Positions 35,704-43,669 of a stretch of DNA of 49,079 bases are shown one piece after another. How positions within the stretch are numbered: the stretch's first letter is position 1; every line of letters begins with the position of its first letter. Source of the stretch: UBA9662 sp002729415 (lineage in GTDB: Bacteria; Poribacteria; WGA-4E; UBA9662); the NCBI GenBank assembly GCA_002729415.1, contig PBXZ01000004.1, positions 1-49,079 of the forward strand. Direction: 5' to 3'. A model generated the notes under the pieces. It did no database searches. It saw only the letters and a program-made list of their open reading frames with translations, and had not been told where the DNA came from. The translations under genes and the position numbers were made by a program.

Positions 35704-36987
35704 ATGAACAAAATTGTNATCGTTGGTACAAGNCATCATANAGCCCCACTTGAATTTCGGGAAAGACTGACTTTTAGTNCCAGCGAGCTTATAAGCACCC
35801 TGAAAACANTAAAGCTCCATCAGCAAATTGANGAAATTGCGATTCTTTCAACGTGCAATCGTGTTGAGTTATGNGCTGTTATTAAACCAAGTGCTAAAGT
35901 ACANATTCTCTCCGATTATCTTNTNGCATTGCACCAGATTGACAGAAGAGAGTTTGACNAATATACTTATAATTATGAAGGGTTTNAGGCTGTTTTGCAT
36001 CTCTTTCGTGTNGCCTCAAGTCTTGATTCCATGGTGATTGGCGAGTCGCAGATTCTCNGTCAAATCAAGGAGTCNTACGAACAAGCCCTNTCTGCTGAAA
36101 CAACTGGTCANTTACTNAATCGCCTACTGACAAAAGCAATTCAGGTTGGCAAACGCACACGATCTACAACCCAAATTGCGTCGCGNGCTGTTTCAATCAG
36201 CTATGTAGCAGTTGAACTGGCTAAAAAGATTTTCACCAATTTGGAAAGAAAAGCCGTTACGATTATNGGTGCAGGNGAAATGGGAGAACTGGCGGTGAGG
36301 TCTCTTGTTGAAAANGGGGCTTCTAAGGTTTCAGTCGTTAACCGAACCTGCGANCGGGCNGAACGTGTGGCTGAAATGTTTGATGGAACAGCAACTATTT
36401 TNGATAATAACCTTGATTTTTTGATCGAAACTGATATTGTTATCTCTTCGACAACTGCACCTCATTATCTTGTTCAGACTGAGCCATTTAAAGAGATAAT
36501 GAAGAAGCGNAATAATCGTCCTATTGTGATGATTGATATTGCCGTACCACGCGATATCGATCCAAGAATTAACGACNTNGAAAATGCTTTCCTTTATAAT
36601 ATTGATGATTTACGGCATATTATCTCNTCCAACATTGAAGAANGAAAGCTGGANGCTAAAACCGGCGAAGAAATTGTCAGAGAAGAAGCGACCAACTTTA
36701 GCGAATATATCAAAANGCTAGAAGCTGATTCCACAATTAAAGCCCTTCACCAGCGCTTTGATCAAATTATTGAACGCGAATTGTATGTTTGTGTTAATAA
36801 AGCGGACCTNTCTGACGATCANGAAAAAATTGTNCGATCGATGACAAAGTCAATTGTAAAGCGACTTCTTCACCAACCAACGAAGAATCTGCGTCAATGT
36901 TTTATCTCGTCNGATAACGATCNAGANCAGAATATCCAAATTGTACANGAGCTTTTTGAACTAGGACAGTTTGATAAGCTGGATTAG
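35704..36987 (+). CDS. hemA: Glutamyl-tRNA reductase
   Basis: 427 aa. NADPH-dependent reduction of glutamyl-tRNA to glutamate-1-semialdehyde, the committed step of tetrapyrrole synthesis. The catalytic Cys51 sits in ILSTCNRVEL; SLDSMVIGESQIL and the NADP loop of the form GAGEMGELA are conserved (partly masked by N). The C-terminal dimerisation helices are present and length is normal. It follows the Met8-like gene by six bases and precedes hemC by five, a tight operon. No heme-regulatory Cys-Pro or basic N-terminal degradation tag is obvious. Confidence 0.95.
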   Translation: MNKIXIVGTXHHXAPLEFRERLTFSXSELISTLKTXKLHQQIXEIAILSTCNRVELXAVIKPSAKVXILSDYLXALHQIDRREFDXYTYNYEGFXAVLHLFRXASSLDSMVIGESQILXQIKEXYEQAXSAETTGXLXNRLLTKAIQVGKRTRSTTQIASXAVSISYVAVELAKKIFTNLERKAVTIXGAXEMGELAVRSLVEXGASKVSVVNRTCXRXERVAEMFDGTATIXDNNLDFLIETDIVISSTTAPHYLVQTEPFKEIMKKXNNRPIVMIDIAVPRDIDPRINDXENAFLYNIDDLRHIIXSNIEEXKLXAKTGEEIVREEATNFSEYIKXLEADSTIKALHQRFDQIIERELYVCVNKADXSDDXEKIXRSMTKSIVKRLLHQPTKNLRQCFISXDNDXXQNIQIVXELFELGQFDKLD

Positions 36988-36992
36988 TCACA

Positions 36993-37922
36993 GTGGGACA
37001 CCGTATAACAATAGGNACTCGTGGCAGTAAACTNGCTCTCTGGCANGCAGAGCATGTTCGAGGGCTTTTGGTTANTGCCTTTNCTNACCTCTGTATTGAT
37101 TTTTCTATTATCAAGACAACTGGAGATCAATTNCAATCTAATCCACNNAGTAACATTTCAAAAGGNTTATTTACGAAAGANATTGAAATNGCCTTACTTG
37201 ATCAGAAGATTGACTTGGCTGTGCACAGCGTTAANGACTTGCCGACTGACTTGCCAAAAGGTCTNAAAATCTGTTGTATTCCTGCACGGGAAGANCCTCG
37301 TGATGCACTTATTTCTAAATCGGGTCTTGGATTGAATAACCTCCCGACTGGAGCAAAGATTGGNACTAGTAGCCTNAGNCGGAAATCGCAGCTTTTCTAT
37401 CTTCGTTCCGANCTTGANGTTNNAGCNCTACGAGGTAACATCGATACACGCATGAGGAAANTNAAAGAAACTNACCTAGATGCCATCGTTCTGGCGGCTG
37501 CTGGAGTCAAGCGTTTATTTGGGGCAGATCTTGTTACGCAGTTTTTTGAAGTTGATNAAATCGTTCCTGCTGNTGGNCAAGGTGCATTGGGTATNGAAAT
37601 CCGTGAAAATGATGATCAGANCAACACTTTATTGAAAGAAATCNGTTGCCAACGAAGTGAGGTAGAAGTAGGGGTGGAACGTNTCGTTTTACGAGAGCTT
37701 GGNGGGGGATGTCAAGTNCCGATTGGCGTTAATGCANAATTAGANAGTAACAAATTATCTGTAGTTGGTTTGGTTTCAAGCCCCGACGGGAGAAAAAGGA
37801 TACTAAAGAAAACTGTAANTGACTCAGCGGATTCGACNGANATTGGNCTGNTACTAGCGGAAAAACTTATTCAAGACGGAGCTAACGAAATTTTGCAAGT
37901 ACAATTTGGAACACAGNAATGA
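36993..37922 (+). CDS. hemC: Hydroxymethylbilane synthase
   Basis: 309 aa, GTG start. It polymerises four porphobilinogens; the dipyrromethane cofactor cysteine is Cys240 in ELGGGCQ. The Asp in the DLPTDLP segment and the Arg-rich substrate loops are visible. Length is normal. Its stop overlaps the start of the PhyH-family gene (ATGA). hemD, which normally follows hemC, is not here. The penultimate codon is NAA; if it is TAA, the protein is one residue shorter and the overlap vanishes. This gene has one of the highest N densities in the window. Confidence 0.94.
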   Translation: MGHRITIXTRGSKXALWXAEHVRGLLVXAFXXLCIDFSIIKTTGDQXQSNPXSNISKXLFTKXIEXALLDQKIDLAVHSVXDLPTDLPKGXKICCIPAREXPRDALISKSGLGLNNLPTGAKIXTSSXXRKSQLFYLRSXLXVXXLRGNIDTRMRKXKETXLDAIVLAAAGVKRLFGADLVTQFFEVDXIVPAXXQGALGXEIRENDDQXNTLLKEIXCQRSEVEVGVERXVLRELXGGCQXPIGVNAXLXSNKLSVVGLVSSPDGRKRILKKTVXDSADSXXIXLXLAEKLIQDGANEILQVQFGTQX

Positions 37923-38638
37923 ATGGGAAAAAACTCACATCTAGTCAGAAANAGNATTACANCCAGAAAGGTTATGTTATTCTTCGTGATGTTTTNAGCC
38001 AAGNTGAATGTGATGATTTTATNGAGTANATGATGGATTTNCATGCTGGTCGGCGGAAACTGAATGGCTTTACGTTACGCCAAGCGGATGAGTGGGGACG
38101 TACACACAATCAGCATGCTTATGATCCTGTAGCAATGGCATGGTTAATGGATATNAGATTNCGTCAGNCTCTTTACGATTGTTTAGGCGAAGATGCTGAA
38201 GGTATTCANACAATGTACTTTTGGAAAGGGTCAGAACAACGTCGACATCAAGATCAGTTTTATCTGCCGAGTTGCATGTCAGCTTGGATAGCACTCCAAA
38301 ACATTGGTGTTGAGAATGGAACGATTTACGTGCAACCTGGCTCGCATAAGAATCGATTAATNACACGCTATGATTTTGAGGATGCAGGCGAATTCCATGG
38401 TANGGATTATANTGATGCAGTTGATCTTCTATTTGANCGGAATAATCTTCCTGAAATCCAGGTTGAAGTATCAACTGGNGACGTCGTTTTGTTCCATGGT
38501 NNTTTAGTACACCGAGGCGGTCTTATTCTAAACAANAAATCGTTTCGACATGTGCTGGCCAACCACTACATCCCACATGGCTTTACTGGTTGGCATCTTG
38601 GTTGGCCAAGATATAGCTTTGATGGAGGTAATCGTTAA
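37919..38638 (+). CDS. Phytanoyl-CoA dioxygenase (PhyH) family protein
   Basis: 239 aa. Fe(II)/2-oxoglutarate oxygenase with the facial triad His110-x-Asp112 (RRHQDQFYL) and a distal His (His198 in VHRGG), plus Arg210 as the likely 2-oxoglutarate anchor. Length is on the short side for PhyH proteins. The family hydroxylates lipids, amino acids and other small molecules; the substrate here is unknown. Its start codon overlaps the hemC stop, so translation is probably coupled to heme synthesis genes. Poribacteria are known for large numbers of PhyH proteins, so its presence is expected, but its place in this operon is not. Confidence 0.88.
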   Translation: MNGKKLTSSQKXXYXQKGYVILRDVXSQXECDDFXEXMMDXHAGRRKLNGFTLRQADEWGRTHNQHAYDPVAMAWLMDXRXRQXLYDCLGEDAEGIXTMYFWKGSEQRRHQDQFYLPSCMSAWIALQNIGVENGTIYVQPGSHKNRLXTRYDFEDAGEFHGXDYXDAVDLLFXRNNLPEIQVEVSTXDVVLFHGXLVHRGGLILNXKSFRHVLANHYIPHGFTGWHLGWPRYSFDGGNR

Positions 38639-38639
38639 A

Positions 38640-39524
38640 TTATAATTTCAATCGACCTTCCAANTCATCGATTANCTGGCGTGCTACTCGACCGGATCTC
38701 CCACTTGATGANGCTTCCCATTCAATAGCTTCCCGTTNAAGTTNATCATCTGAAATAGGAAGAACNCGCTGTTGAGCATAGTGNNAAACAATATCAAGAT
38801 AAGTTTTTTTCGAAATANGTTGGAAGGCAATTCGTAATCCAAANCGATCACTTAACGACACTTTTTCNTCNGTAGTCTCACGGGGATAGAGTTCATCTTG
38901 NTCTGTCGCTGGNAATTTATTTTCCACAATCTGACGAGGCATGAGATGACGNCGGTTTGATGTNGCGTAAATTAAAACATTATCCGGTTTCGCTGAAATA
39001 CTACCTTCTAACATCGCCTTCAATTCGCGATATTCNGCTTCCTNATNGTCAAAGGAAAGNTCATCACAAAAAAGAACGTAACTTTCNNGCCTATTCCAAA
39101 TGAGCTCAGTTAGCTCTTGCAAATNAATCAATCCATCTTTGTTTACTTCAANTAGCCTTAATCCTTGACCTTCGTACCGATTGAAAATTGCTTTCACAAG
39201 TGACGATTTTCCAGTCCCCCTATCTCCCCATAGTAATACATGGTTGGCAGGNAACCCACANAGNAATTGNCGTGTGTTTCGNTCNAAAGTATNGATCTCT
39301 TGATTGATTCCAATTAAGTCGCTGATGTTCGTCAAATCNGGGTGGCGAACCGGAACTAGTTTAGGCATCCCAAATCGAACTTGCCATCGGAATGCCGAGT
39401 ATTGGTCAAGAAGTGAATTGGTTTCTTCCTCTAAATCAGTAGCATCATTTTGTAAAAAGAATTTTTCTGCTTTATCAATAAGGTGGGTCAACCGAGAAAT
39501 AACAACTTTCCACTCATCTGTCAT
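38640..39524 (-). CDS. DUF815 family AAA+ ATPase
   Basis: 294 aa. ATPase with Walker A GDRGTGKS (100-107), a Walker B-like LFCD segment and the typical DUF815 opening (VRHxDLTNISDLIGINQE). The C-terminus has an arginine-rich SGRSGRVARQ helix. The function of the family is not established. Last gene of a minus-strand operon: its ATG overlaps the oxidoreductase stop by four bases. It converges with the PhyH gene with only one base between the stop codons. Confidence 0.87.
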   Translation of the reverse strand: MTDEWKVVISRLTHLIDKAEKFFLQNDATDLEEETNSLLDQYSAFRWQVRFGMPKLVPVRHXDLTNISDLIGINQEIXTXXRNTXQXXCGXPANHVLLWGDRGTGKSSLVKAIFNRYEGQGLRLXEVNKDGLIXLQELTELIWNRXESYVLFCDXLSFDXXEXEYRELKAMLEGSISAKPDNVLIYXTSNXRHLMPRQIVENKXPATXQDELYPRETXXEKVSLSDXFGLRIAFQXISKKTYLDIVXHYAQQXVLPISDDXLXREAIEWEXSSSGRSGRVARQXIDXLEGRLKL

Positions 39525-40543
39525 TTAACGGGTATACCCTTTTTTAAAGTAAGATCTATAACTTGGTTAAATTTGATTGACTTTTTTAGTGCATCACAGA
39601 TATGCATGGTATTAATAGCATCTGCAATCAGTTTTGAGTTGAAAACTCCATTTTGGGTGGCAGTCGAAAAATATTCGATCATTTTGACTTCTTGTACACA
39701 ATCATCAATTTGGTGCTCTGCATCCTTGCCATTTGCATGATGAATCCAAAATCGGGCTGTCTCAGGCTTCCAAGGGACAGTAAAATCATCACAAATTAAA
39801 GACGCCTGAGTTCCAGCTATTTCAAACCACTTTCGTGCGCCAGTGTCAAAACCACAATCAAATGAAGCCATCCGCTGTCCGTCAAACCATAGAATAGCCG
39901 TTAGATTATAATCAACACCGTTCTCATGACGTGCGGTGGCAAAAACTCTAGTTGGATAATCACTAAATGCCCAGAGAATGGCACGAATACAGTAGTAGCC
40001 AAGATCACCGAGACTACCTCCACCAAGCTCTTTTTTGACTCGAATGTTGTCATGAGGAATCTGGTCCCAGTTGAAGGTGAAGGATGCTGTCACGCGCCGC
40101 ATCTCTCCAAGACTTCCGCCTTTAATCAATTCTAGCATTTTGCTTGTTCGGTCATGATGAACCCACATGACACCATCCATTAGTTGTACTTGGTTTGCTT
40201 TGCATGCATGGGACATGGCANCNGCNTCATTTACTGTTACTGATAANGGNTTCTCACACAAAATGTGTTTTCCTNGGTCTGCAGCTTTGATTGTCCATTC
40301 AGCGTGCATCGATGGTGGAAGTGGAATGTATACAGCATTAATTTNNGGATCTTCTAAAAGCTCATCGTAACTTCCATAAGCACGATCAATCTGATTATTT
40401 TTTGCCCACTGGNTTGCTCTTTTATGAGACCGACTGGCTACNGCTATCAATTCAGCATTTNCGGCNGTTTTGATAGCTCCTCCCACTTTTTTAGCGATAT
40501 TAGCAGTGCCTAAAATNCCCCATTGAACTTTTNTNNCNGGCAT
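39521..40543 (-). CDS. Gfo/Idh/MocA family oxidoreductase
   Basis: 340 aa. N-terminal NAD(P) Rossmann fold (ILGTANIAKKV), the YGSYDELLED and VYIPLPPSMHAEW blocks, and the conserved Lys-Pro region, here partly masked by N (LCEXXLSVT). A C-terminal alpha/beta domain carries GGGSLGDLGYYCI, typical of the dihydrodiol dehydrogenase and sugar oxidoreductase branch. It acts on a sugar or cyclitol in the cytoplasm; the substrate is unknown. The start overlaps the M48-like stop (TAATG) and the stop overlaps the DUF815 start, so the three genes are translationally linked. Confidence 0.9.
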   Translation of the reverse strand: MXXXKVQWXILGTANIAKKVGGAIKXAXNAELIXVASRSHKRAXQWAKNNQIDRAYGSYDELLEDXXINAVYIPLPPSMHAEWTIKAADXGKHILCEXXLSVTVNXXXAMSHACKANQVQLMDGVMWVHHDRTSKMLELIKGGSLGEMRRVTASFTFNWDQIPHDNIRVKKELGGGSLGDLGYYCIRAILWAFSDYPTRVFATARHENGVDYNLTAILWFDGQRMASFDCGFDTGARKWFEIAGTQASLICDDFTVPWKPETARFWIHHANGKDAEHQIDDCVQEVKMIEYFSTATQNGVFNSKLIADAINTMHICDALKKSIKFNQVIDLTLKKGIPVK

Positions 40544-41514
40544 TATTCTTTCCANAAANNTTGATAGCGTTCAGANTCTGCAAATTCTGCTAACGCGTGA
40601 AAACGCAAGAACATAAAAGGCTGATCCGANGCTAGCTGATTTGACCTTTCCCAACGTTCAATGCTTTTACGTGCAGCATNTGGTAATTTTTGGTNAACCA
40701 CATTACGTTTAGCTTGAACAATNTTTGCNTGTTTNAGGTAATCTTCAGNATTAATCTTAACTTTATTTACATCAATGGCTAGTTTGAAGTTGATCATGGC
40801 TTGTNGTGCAACCTGAAGGTNCTGACAGGCAATTAGTCCAGCGCGATCAGCTGAAATTTCACGAGCTAGCGTCCAATCAACCANTATCAAATTGGATATT
40901 TTGCTGATGAAGGACTCAATTAGGCTCCGAACCCATTTACCCAGAATAATCTGAATAGAGTCAAACCCACCTGAAAACAACAGTTTNAAAAANACATGAT
41001 CACATAAAATATGTCCCATCTGTTGNCCTATGGCAAAACGAAGTGCGATNNGATTNGATTTTTCAATCAGNTCAGATGAAAGTAGGATCATCGGATCATG
41101 AAAATTAACTACATCNGCNGTCATAGANGTATCNCCAACAANAAAAACGTGGGGGACTTCATTTAANCCAAGTATNTCNGCACAAATGTCAACTTCTTTT
41201 TTTAGCCAGCCAAATTGGGCTTCGGTCACACGTACACNACGTTGCATGATTTTTATTGTCAANTGGTAATCATTCAGTTCCGCTGTGTTTTCGCGTAACC
41301 AAGCGACAANAAAATGGTGCTCAGTTCCCAGCGNTTTTCGTATTAGAAGTGGGATTTTCTTTTCACGGAAACCTTCTAGGAAATTGTGATCCTCTTTAGT
41401 TTGAAAGGTTTCAACGGCAAGTTCCTTGGGGGTATTGTAGGGCAATGTTTCAGCAAATATATGTCCTATCAAAGAAAAGAAAGTTACTATCGCAATAGTA
41501 TGAATTCTGCCCAA
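40543..41514 (-). CDS. M48-like metallopeptidase homologue with degenerate HExxH
   Basis: 323 aa from TTG 41514, chosen because GGGAGG lies seven bases upstream and MGRIHTIAIVTFFSLIGHIFA is a clean signal peptide. The longer frame starting at 41565 would begin inside the -35 box. It resembles the M48 (Ste24/HtpX-like) fold: the core helix reads IGQQMGHILCDH (about 163-173), where HELGH is expected, so the first His and the catalytic Glu are both Gln. The third-ligand motif ExxAD is kept (EISAD, about 219-223). It is probably exported and not proteolytic. First gene of an operon with a Gfo/Idh oxidoreductase and DUF815. Many N positions, but none in QQMGH. Confidence 0.72.
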   Translation of the reverse strand: MGRIHTIAIVTFFSLIGHIFAETLPYNTPKELAVETFQTKEDHNFLEGFREKKIPLLIRKXLGTEHHFXVAWLRENTAELNDYXLTIKIMQRXVRVTEAQFGWLKKEVDICXXILXLNEVPHVFXVXDXSMXXDVVNFHDPMILLSSXLIEKXNXIALRFAIXQQMGHILCDHXFXKLLFSGGFDSIQIILGKWVRSLIESFISKISNLIXVDWTLAREISADRAGLIACQXLQVAXQAMINFKLAIDVNKVKINXEDYXKXAXIVQAKRNVVXQKLPXAARKSIERWERSNQLXSDQPFMFLRFHALAEFAXSERYQXXWKE

Positions 41515-41536
41515 ATAATACCTCCCAAAGGTTGCT

Positions 41537-41565
41537 ATGATAAAATATCGTGTGATCCAAGTCAA
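41537..41565 (-). promoter_or_regulatory. Promoter of the M48-like operon
   Basis: Minus strand: TTGACT (41560-41565), 17 bases, TATCAT (41537-41542). It leaves a leader of about 15-17 bases to the TTG start at 41514. It rules out the upstream TTG at 41565 as start. Confidence 0.6.
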
Positions 41566-41590
41566 TTCATTTTTAGTGGATAAGTTTCTC

Positions 41591-41619
41591 TTGACAAAGA
41601 CATCCTGCTATGCGATTAT
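41591..41619 (+). promoter_or_regulatory. Promoter of the J-domain gene
   Basis: TTGACA (41591-41596), 17 bases, GATTAT (41614-41619), with extended-10 TGC (TATGC precedes the -10). It is back-to-back with the M48-like promoter. Confidence 0.55.
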
Positions 41620-41649
41620 TCACGGCAGTTTCCACACCAGGATTTCCGC

Positions 41650-42492
41650 TTGAATTCAATGCAAAATCGGCCCAACTATTACAACGANCTNAAAGTTAGT
41701 CGAAATGCGACTNCGAAAGAAATCAAACGAGCCTTTCGCAGTTTAGCCAAACAGTTTCACCCTGACAAAAATCGGACGAAGAATGCAGATCAGGTATTCC
41801 AATCCATACAAACAGCCTATGAAGTCCTTGGTAATAACCAAAAGAAATGGGAATATGACGTATGGATTGCAGAGAGAGAACGTAAGCAGCGACAATATCA
41901 GTTTTATGCTGAACGTCTACGGCAGTCGAAGTTACAACGGGAAAAATATGACTTGGTGTTTCATGAATTATTGCACTTTAATCATGAAAAGGGAATTCAA
42001 CTTTATGAAGAGCTGCAAGCGGAAACACAGGATTTCTGCATTGATGATTTCATGAATTATGCTGAGAGTCGTGATTGTGAATTTTTAATTGCTGAAGCTT
42101 ACCAAGCAACTAGTAATTATCGTGCGGCGATGCATCTCTATGAAAAGCTGCTCTCTTATGAGAAACGACGACCAGTTTTCCACCACTTTGTATCCGAAAT
42201 TCGGGACAGATTAAAAAAAGTGTATATNGATTGTCTAACAAACCCANAGAATTTAGAGAATATACCAAATGACCTGCAAAAGATTAAAGACCTGAAGCTT
42301 TCGAAGCGAGAGCAGGCTTGGGTTTACCGGCGGCTCGCTGAGCTTTATGCTGGTGCCGGGTTAAAAGATTTGGGAAGGGAGATGTTAACAAAAGCCCTTC
42401 AGCTCAACCCAAAAATGTCAGGCATTAAAAAGATTTGCTTGACATTGGGATTAGCAAACTCTCCTCATTTTTATACAACGGGCAACACCTAG
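41650..42492 (+). CDS. J-domain protein with helical/TPR-like C-terminus
   Basis: 280 aa. N-terminal J-domain (about 8-72) with HPD at 37-39 and the following KN, so it should stimulate a DnaK ATPase. The Gly/Phe region and cysteine zinc domain of true DnaJ are absent. The rest (90-280) is helical, with two TPR-like stretches (AMHLYEKLLSYEK; YAGAGLKDLGREMLTKALQLNP), suggesting a client- or complex-specific co-chaperone. The TTG at 41650 has AGGA seven bases upstream; the ATG at 41659 is less well spaced. It has its own promoter. Confidence 0.85.
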   Translation: MNSMQNRPNYYNXXKVSRNATXKEIKRAFRSLAKQFHPDKNRTKNADQVFQSIQTAYEVLGNNQKKWEYDVWIAERERKQRQYQFYAERLRQSKLQREKYDLVFHELLHFNHEKGIQLYEELQAETQDFCIDDFMNYAESRDCEFLIAEAYQATSNYRAAMHLYEKLLSYEKRRPVFHHFVSEIRDRLKKVYXDCLTNPXNLENIPNDLQKIKDLKLSKREQAWVYRRLAELYAGAGLKDLGREMLTKALQLNPKMSGIKKICLTLGLANSPHFYTTGNT

Positions 42493-42805
42493 AACTGATA
42501 GAGTTGACCATATTTTCCCGCAGGTAGTGGATATAAGGCTCAATTNATAATCCATGGCCTGTAATACGTTTAATTAGTTCGTTTGCAGTGAATTTGCTAC
42601 CATGCTGATAAATTTGTTCTCGTAACCAATTTTGAAATGTGAGATGCTATTCTCTGCTGTAGAGATTCAGTTTGATTCAGTGGCTTTTCCTGGTGAATCC
42701 TTTACTATTTTTACACATTAAAAAAGGTTGTTAAAACACTTTGAAATAGACAAGGATTTAGGGTCAGCTTCTATTACATATCGAGTGCTCCGAGGTTGAA
42801 AACGG
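42493..42805. other. Intergenic region before nadC
   Basis: 313 bases. I see no gene, no convincing promoter pair and no terminator hairpin. GAGG at about 42791 is the likely nadC ribosome site. Confidence 0.4.
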
Positions 42806-43669
42806 ATGGATCTATCCTTAAATTCTCCAATGATTGATCAACTTATTAATCTAGCTCTTGCTGAAGATATCAGTGGTGGTGACATAACAACAGAGTCAAC
42901 TATTGGTGCTTTGCAGCAAGGGATTGGTACTATCATCACCAAAAATGTTGGTATTATCGCTGGTCTTCCTGTTGTAGAGCGCGTTTTATGTCGCATTGAT
43001 CCTGATCTAGATTTTCACCAATTAGTTTCTGATGGAACCATGGTTGAACCGATGACACCGGTGGCTAAAGTAACCGGTTGTGCAAAGTCGATCCTCACGG
43101 GAGAGCGAACAGCACTAAACTTTCTGCAGAGGCTATCTGGAACAGCAACATTGACAGCAGAATTTGTCGATGCTGTTAAAAACACAAAAACCAAAATCGT
43201 AGACACACGNAAAACAACTCCTGGTTGGCGTTTACTACAAAAATATGCTGTTCGTATTGGTGGAGGGAAAAACCACCGTTTTGGTTTGTATGATGGNATT
43301 NTGATAAAAGATAATCATATTGTTGCTGCTGGNNGTATNCGNNAAGCGGTTGAAATGGCACGTTCAGGAGCACCACACACTGCCAANATAGAANTTGAAG
43401 TNGAAACGATTGNTCAAGTTGANGAAGCACTTAAAACGAAAGCCGATATTCTNCTNCTGGACAACATGAGCAACGAAACGATGCAGGCNGCTGTCAAAAA
43501 AGTCAATGGTAATGCTATAACNGAAGCCTCGGGAGGGATNANTCTTGACCGAATACCCNCAATTTCTAAAATTGGTGTTAATTTTATCTCTGTAGGAGCN
43601 TTGACTCACTCGGCAATGCCTTTAGATATGAGCCTAGANNTGCAAATNAATCATGCAACCAAAACTTGA
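42806..43669 (+). CDS. nadC: Nicotinate-nucleotide pyrophosphorylase (carboxylating)
   Basis: 287 aa. It joins quinolinate and PRPP to give nicotinate mononucleotide, the third step of de novo NAD synthesis. Conserved blocks: AEDISGGDITTE, GERTALNFLQRLSGTAT, DTxKTTPGWRLLQKYAVRIGGGKNHRFGL with the substrate Arg/Lys residues, KDNHI, LLDNM (N-masked) and EASGG. Length is normal. It partners with nadB elsewhere in the window. The last 17 bases overlap the start of the ABC ATPase gene, so the two are probably co-translated. Confidence 0.95.
   Translation: MDLSLNSPMIDQLINLALAEDISGGDITTESTIGALQQGIGTIITKNVGIIAGLPVVERVLCRIDPDLDFHQLVSDGTMVEPMTPVAKVTGCAKSILTGERTALNFLQRLSGTATLTAEFVDAVKNTKTKIVDTXKTTPGWRLLQKYAVRIGGGKNHRFGLYDXIXIKDNHIVAAXXXXXAVEMARSGAPHTAXIEXEXETIXQVXEALKTKADIXXLDNMSNETMQXAVKKVNGNAIXEASGGXXLDRIPXISKIGVNFISVGXLTHSAMPLDMSLXXQXNHATKT

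Noticed and set aside
40543..41565. Calling the M48-like gene an active zinc protease
   Set aside because: The HExxH motif reads QQMGH with no ambiguous base in those codons, so activity cannot be claimed.
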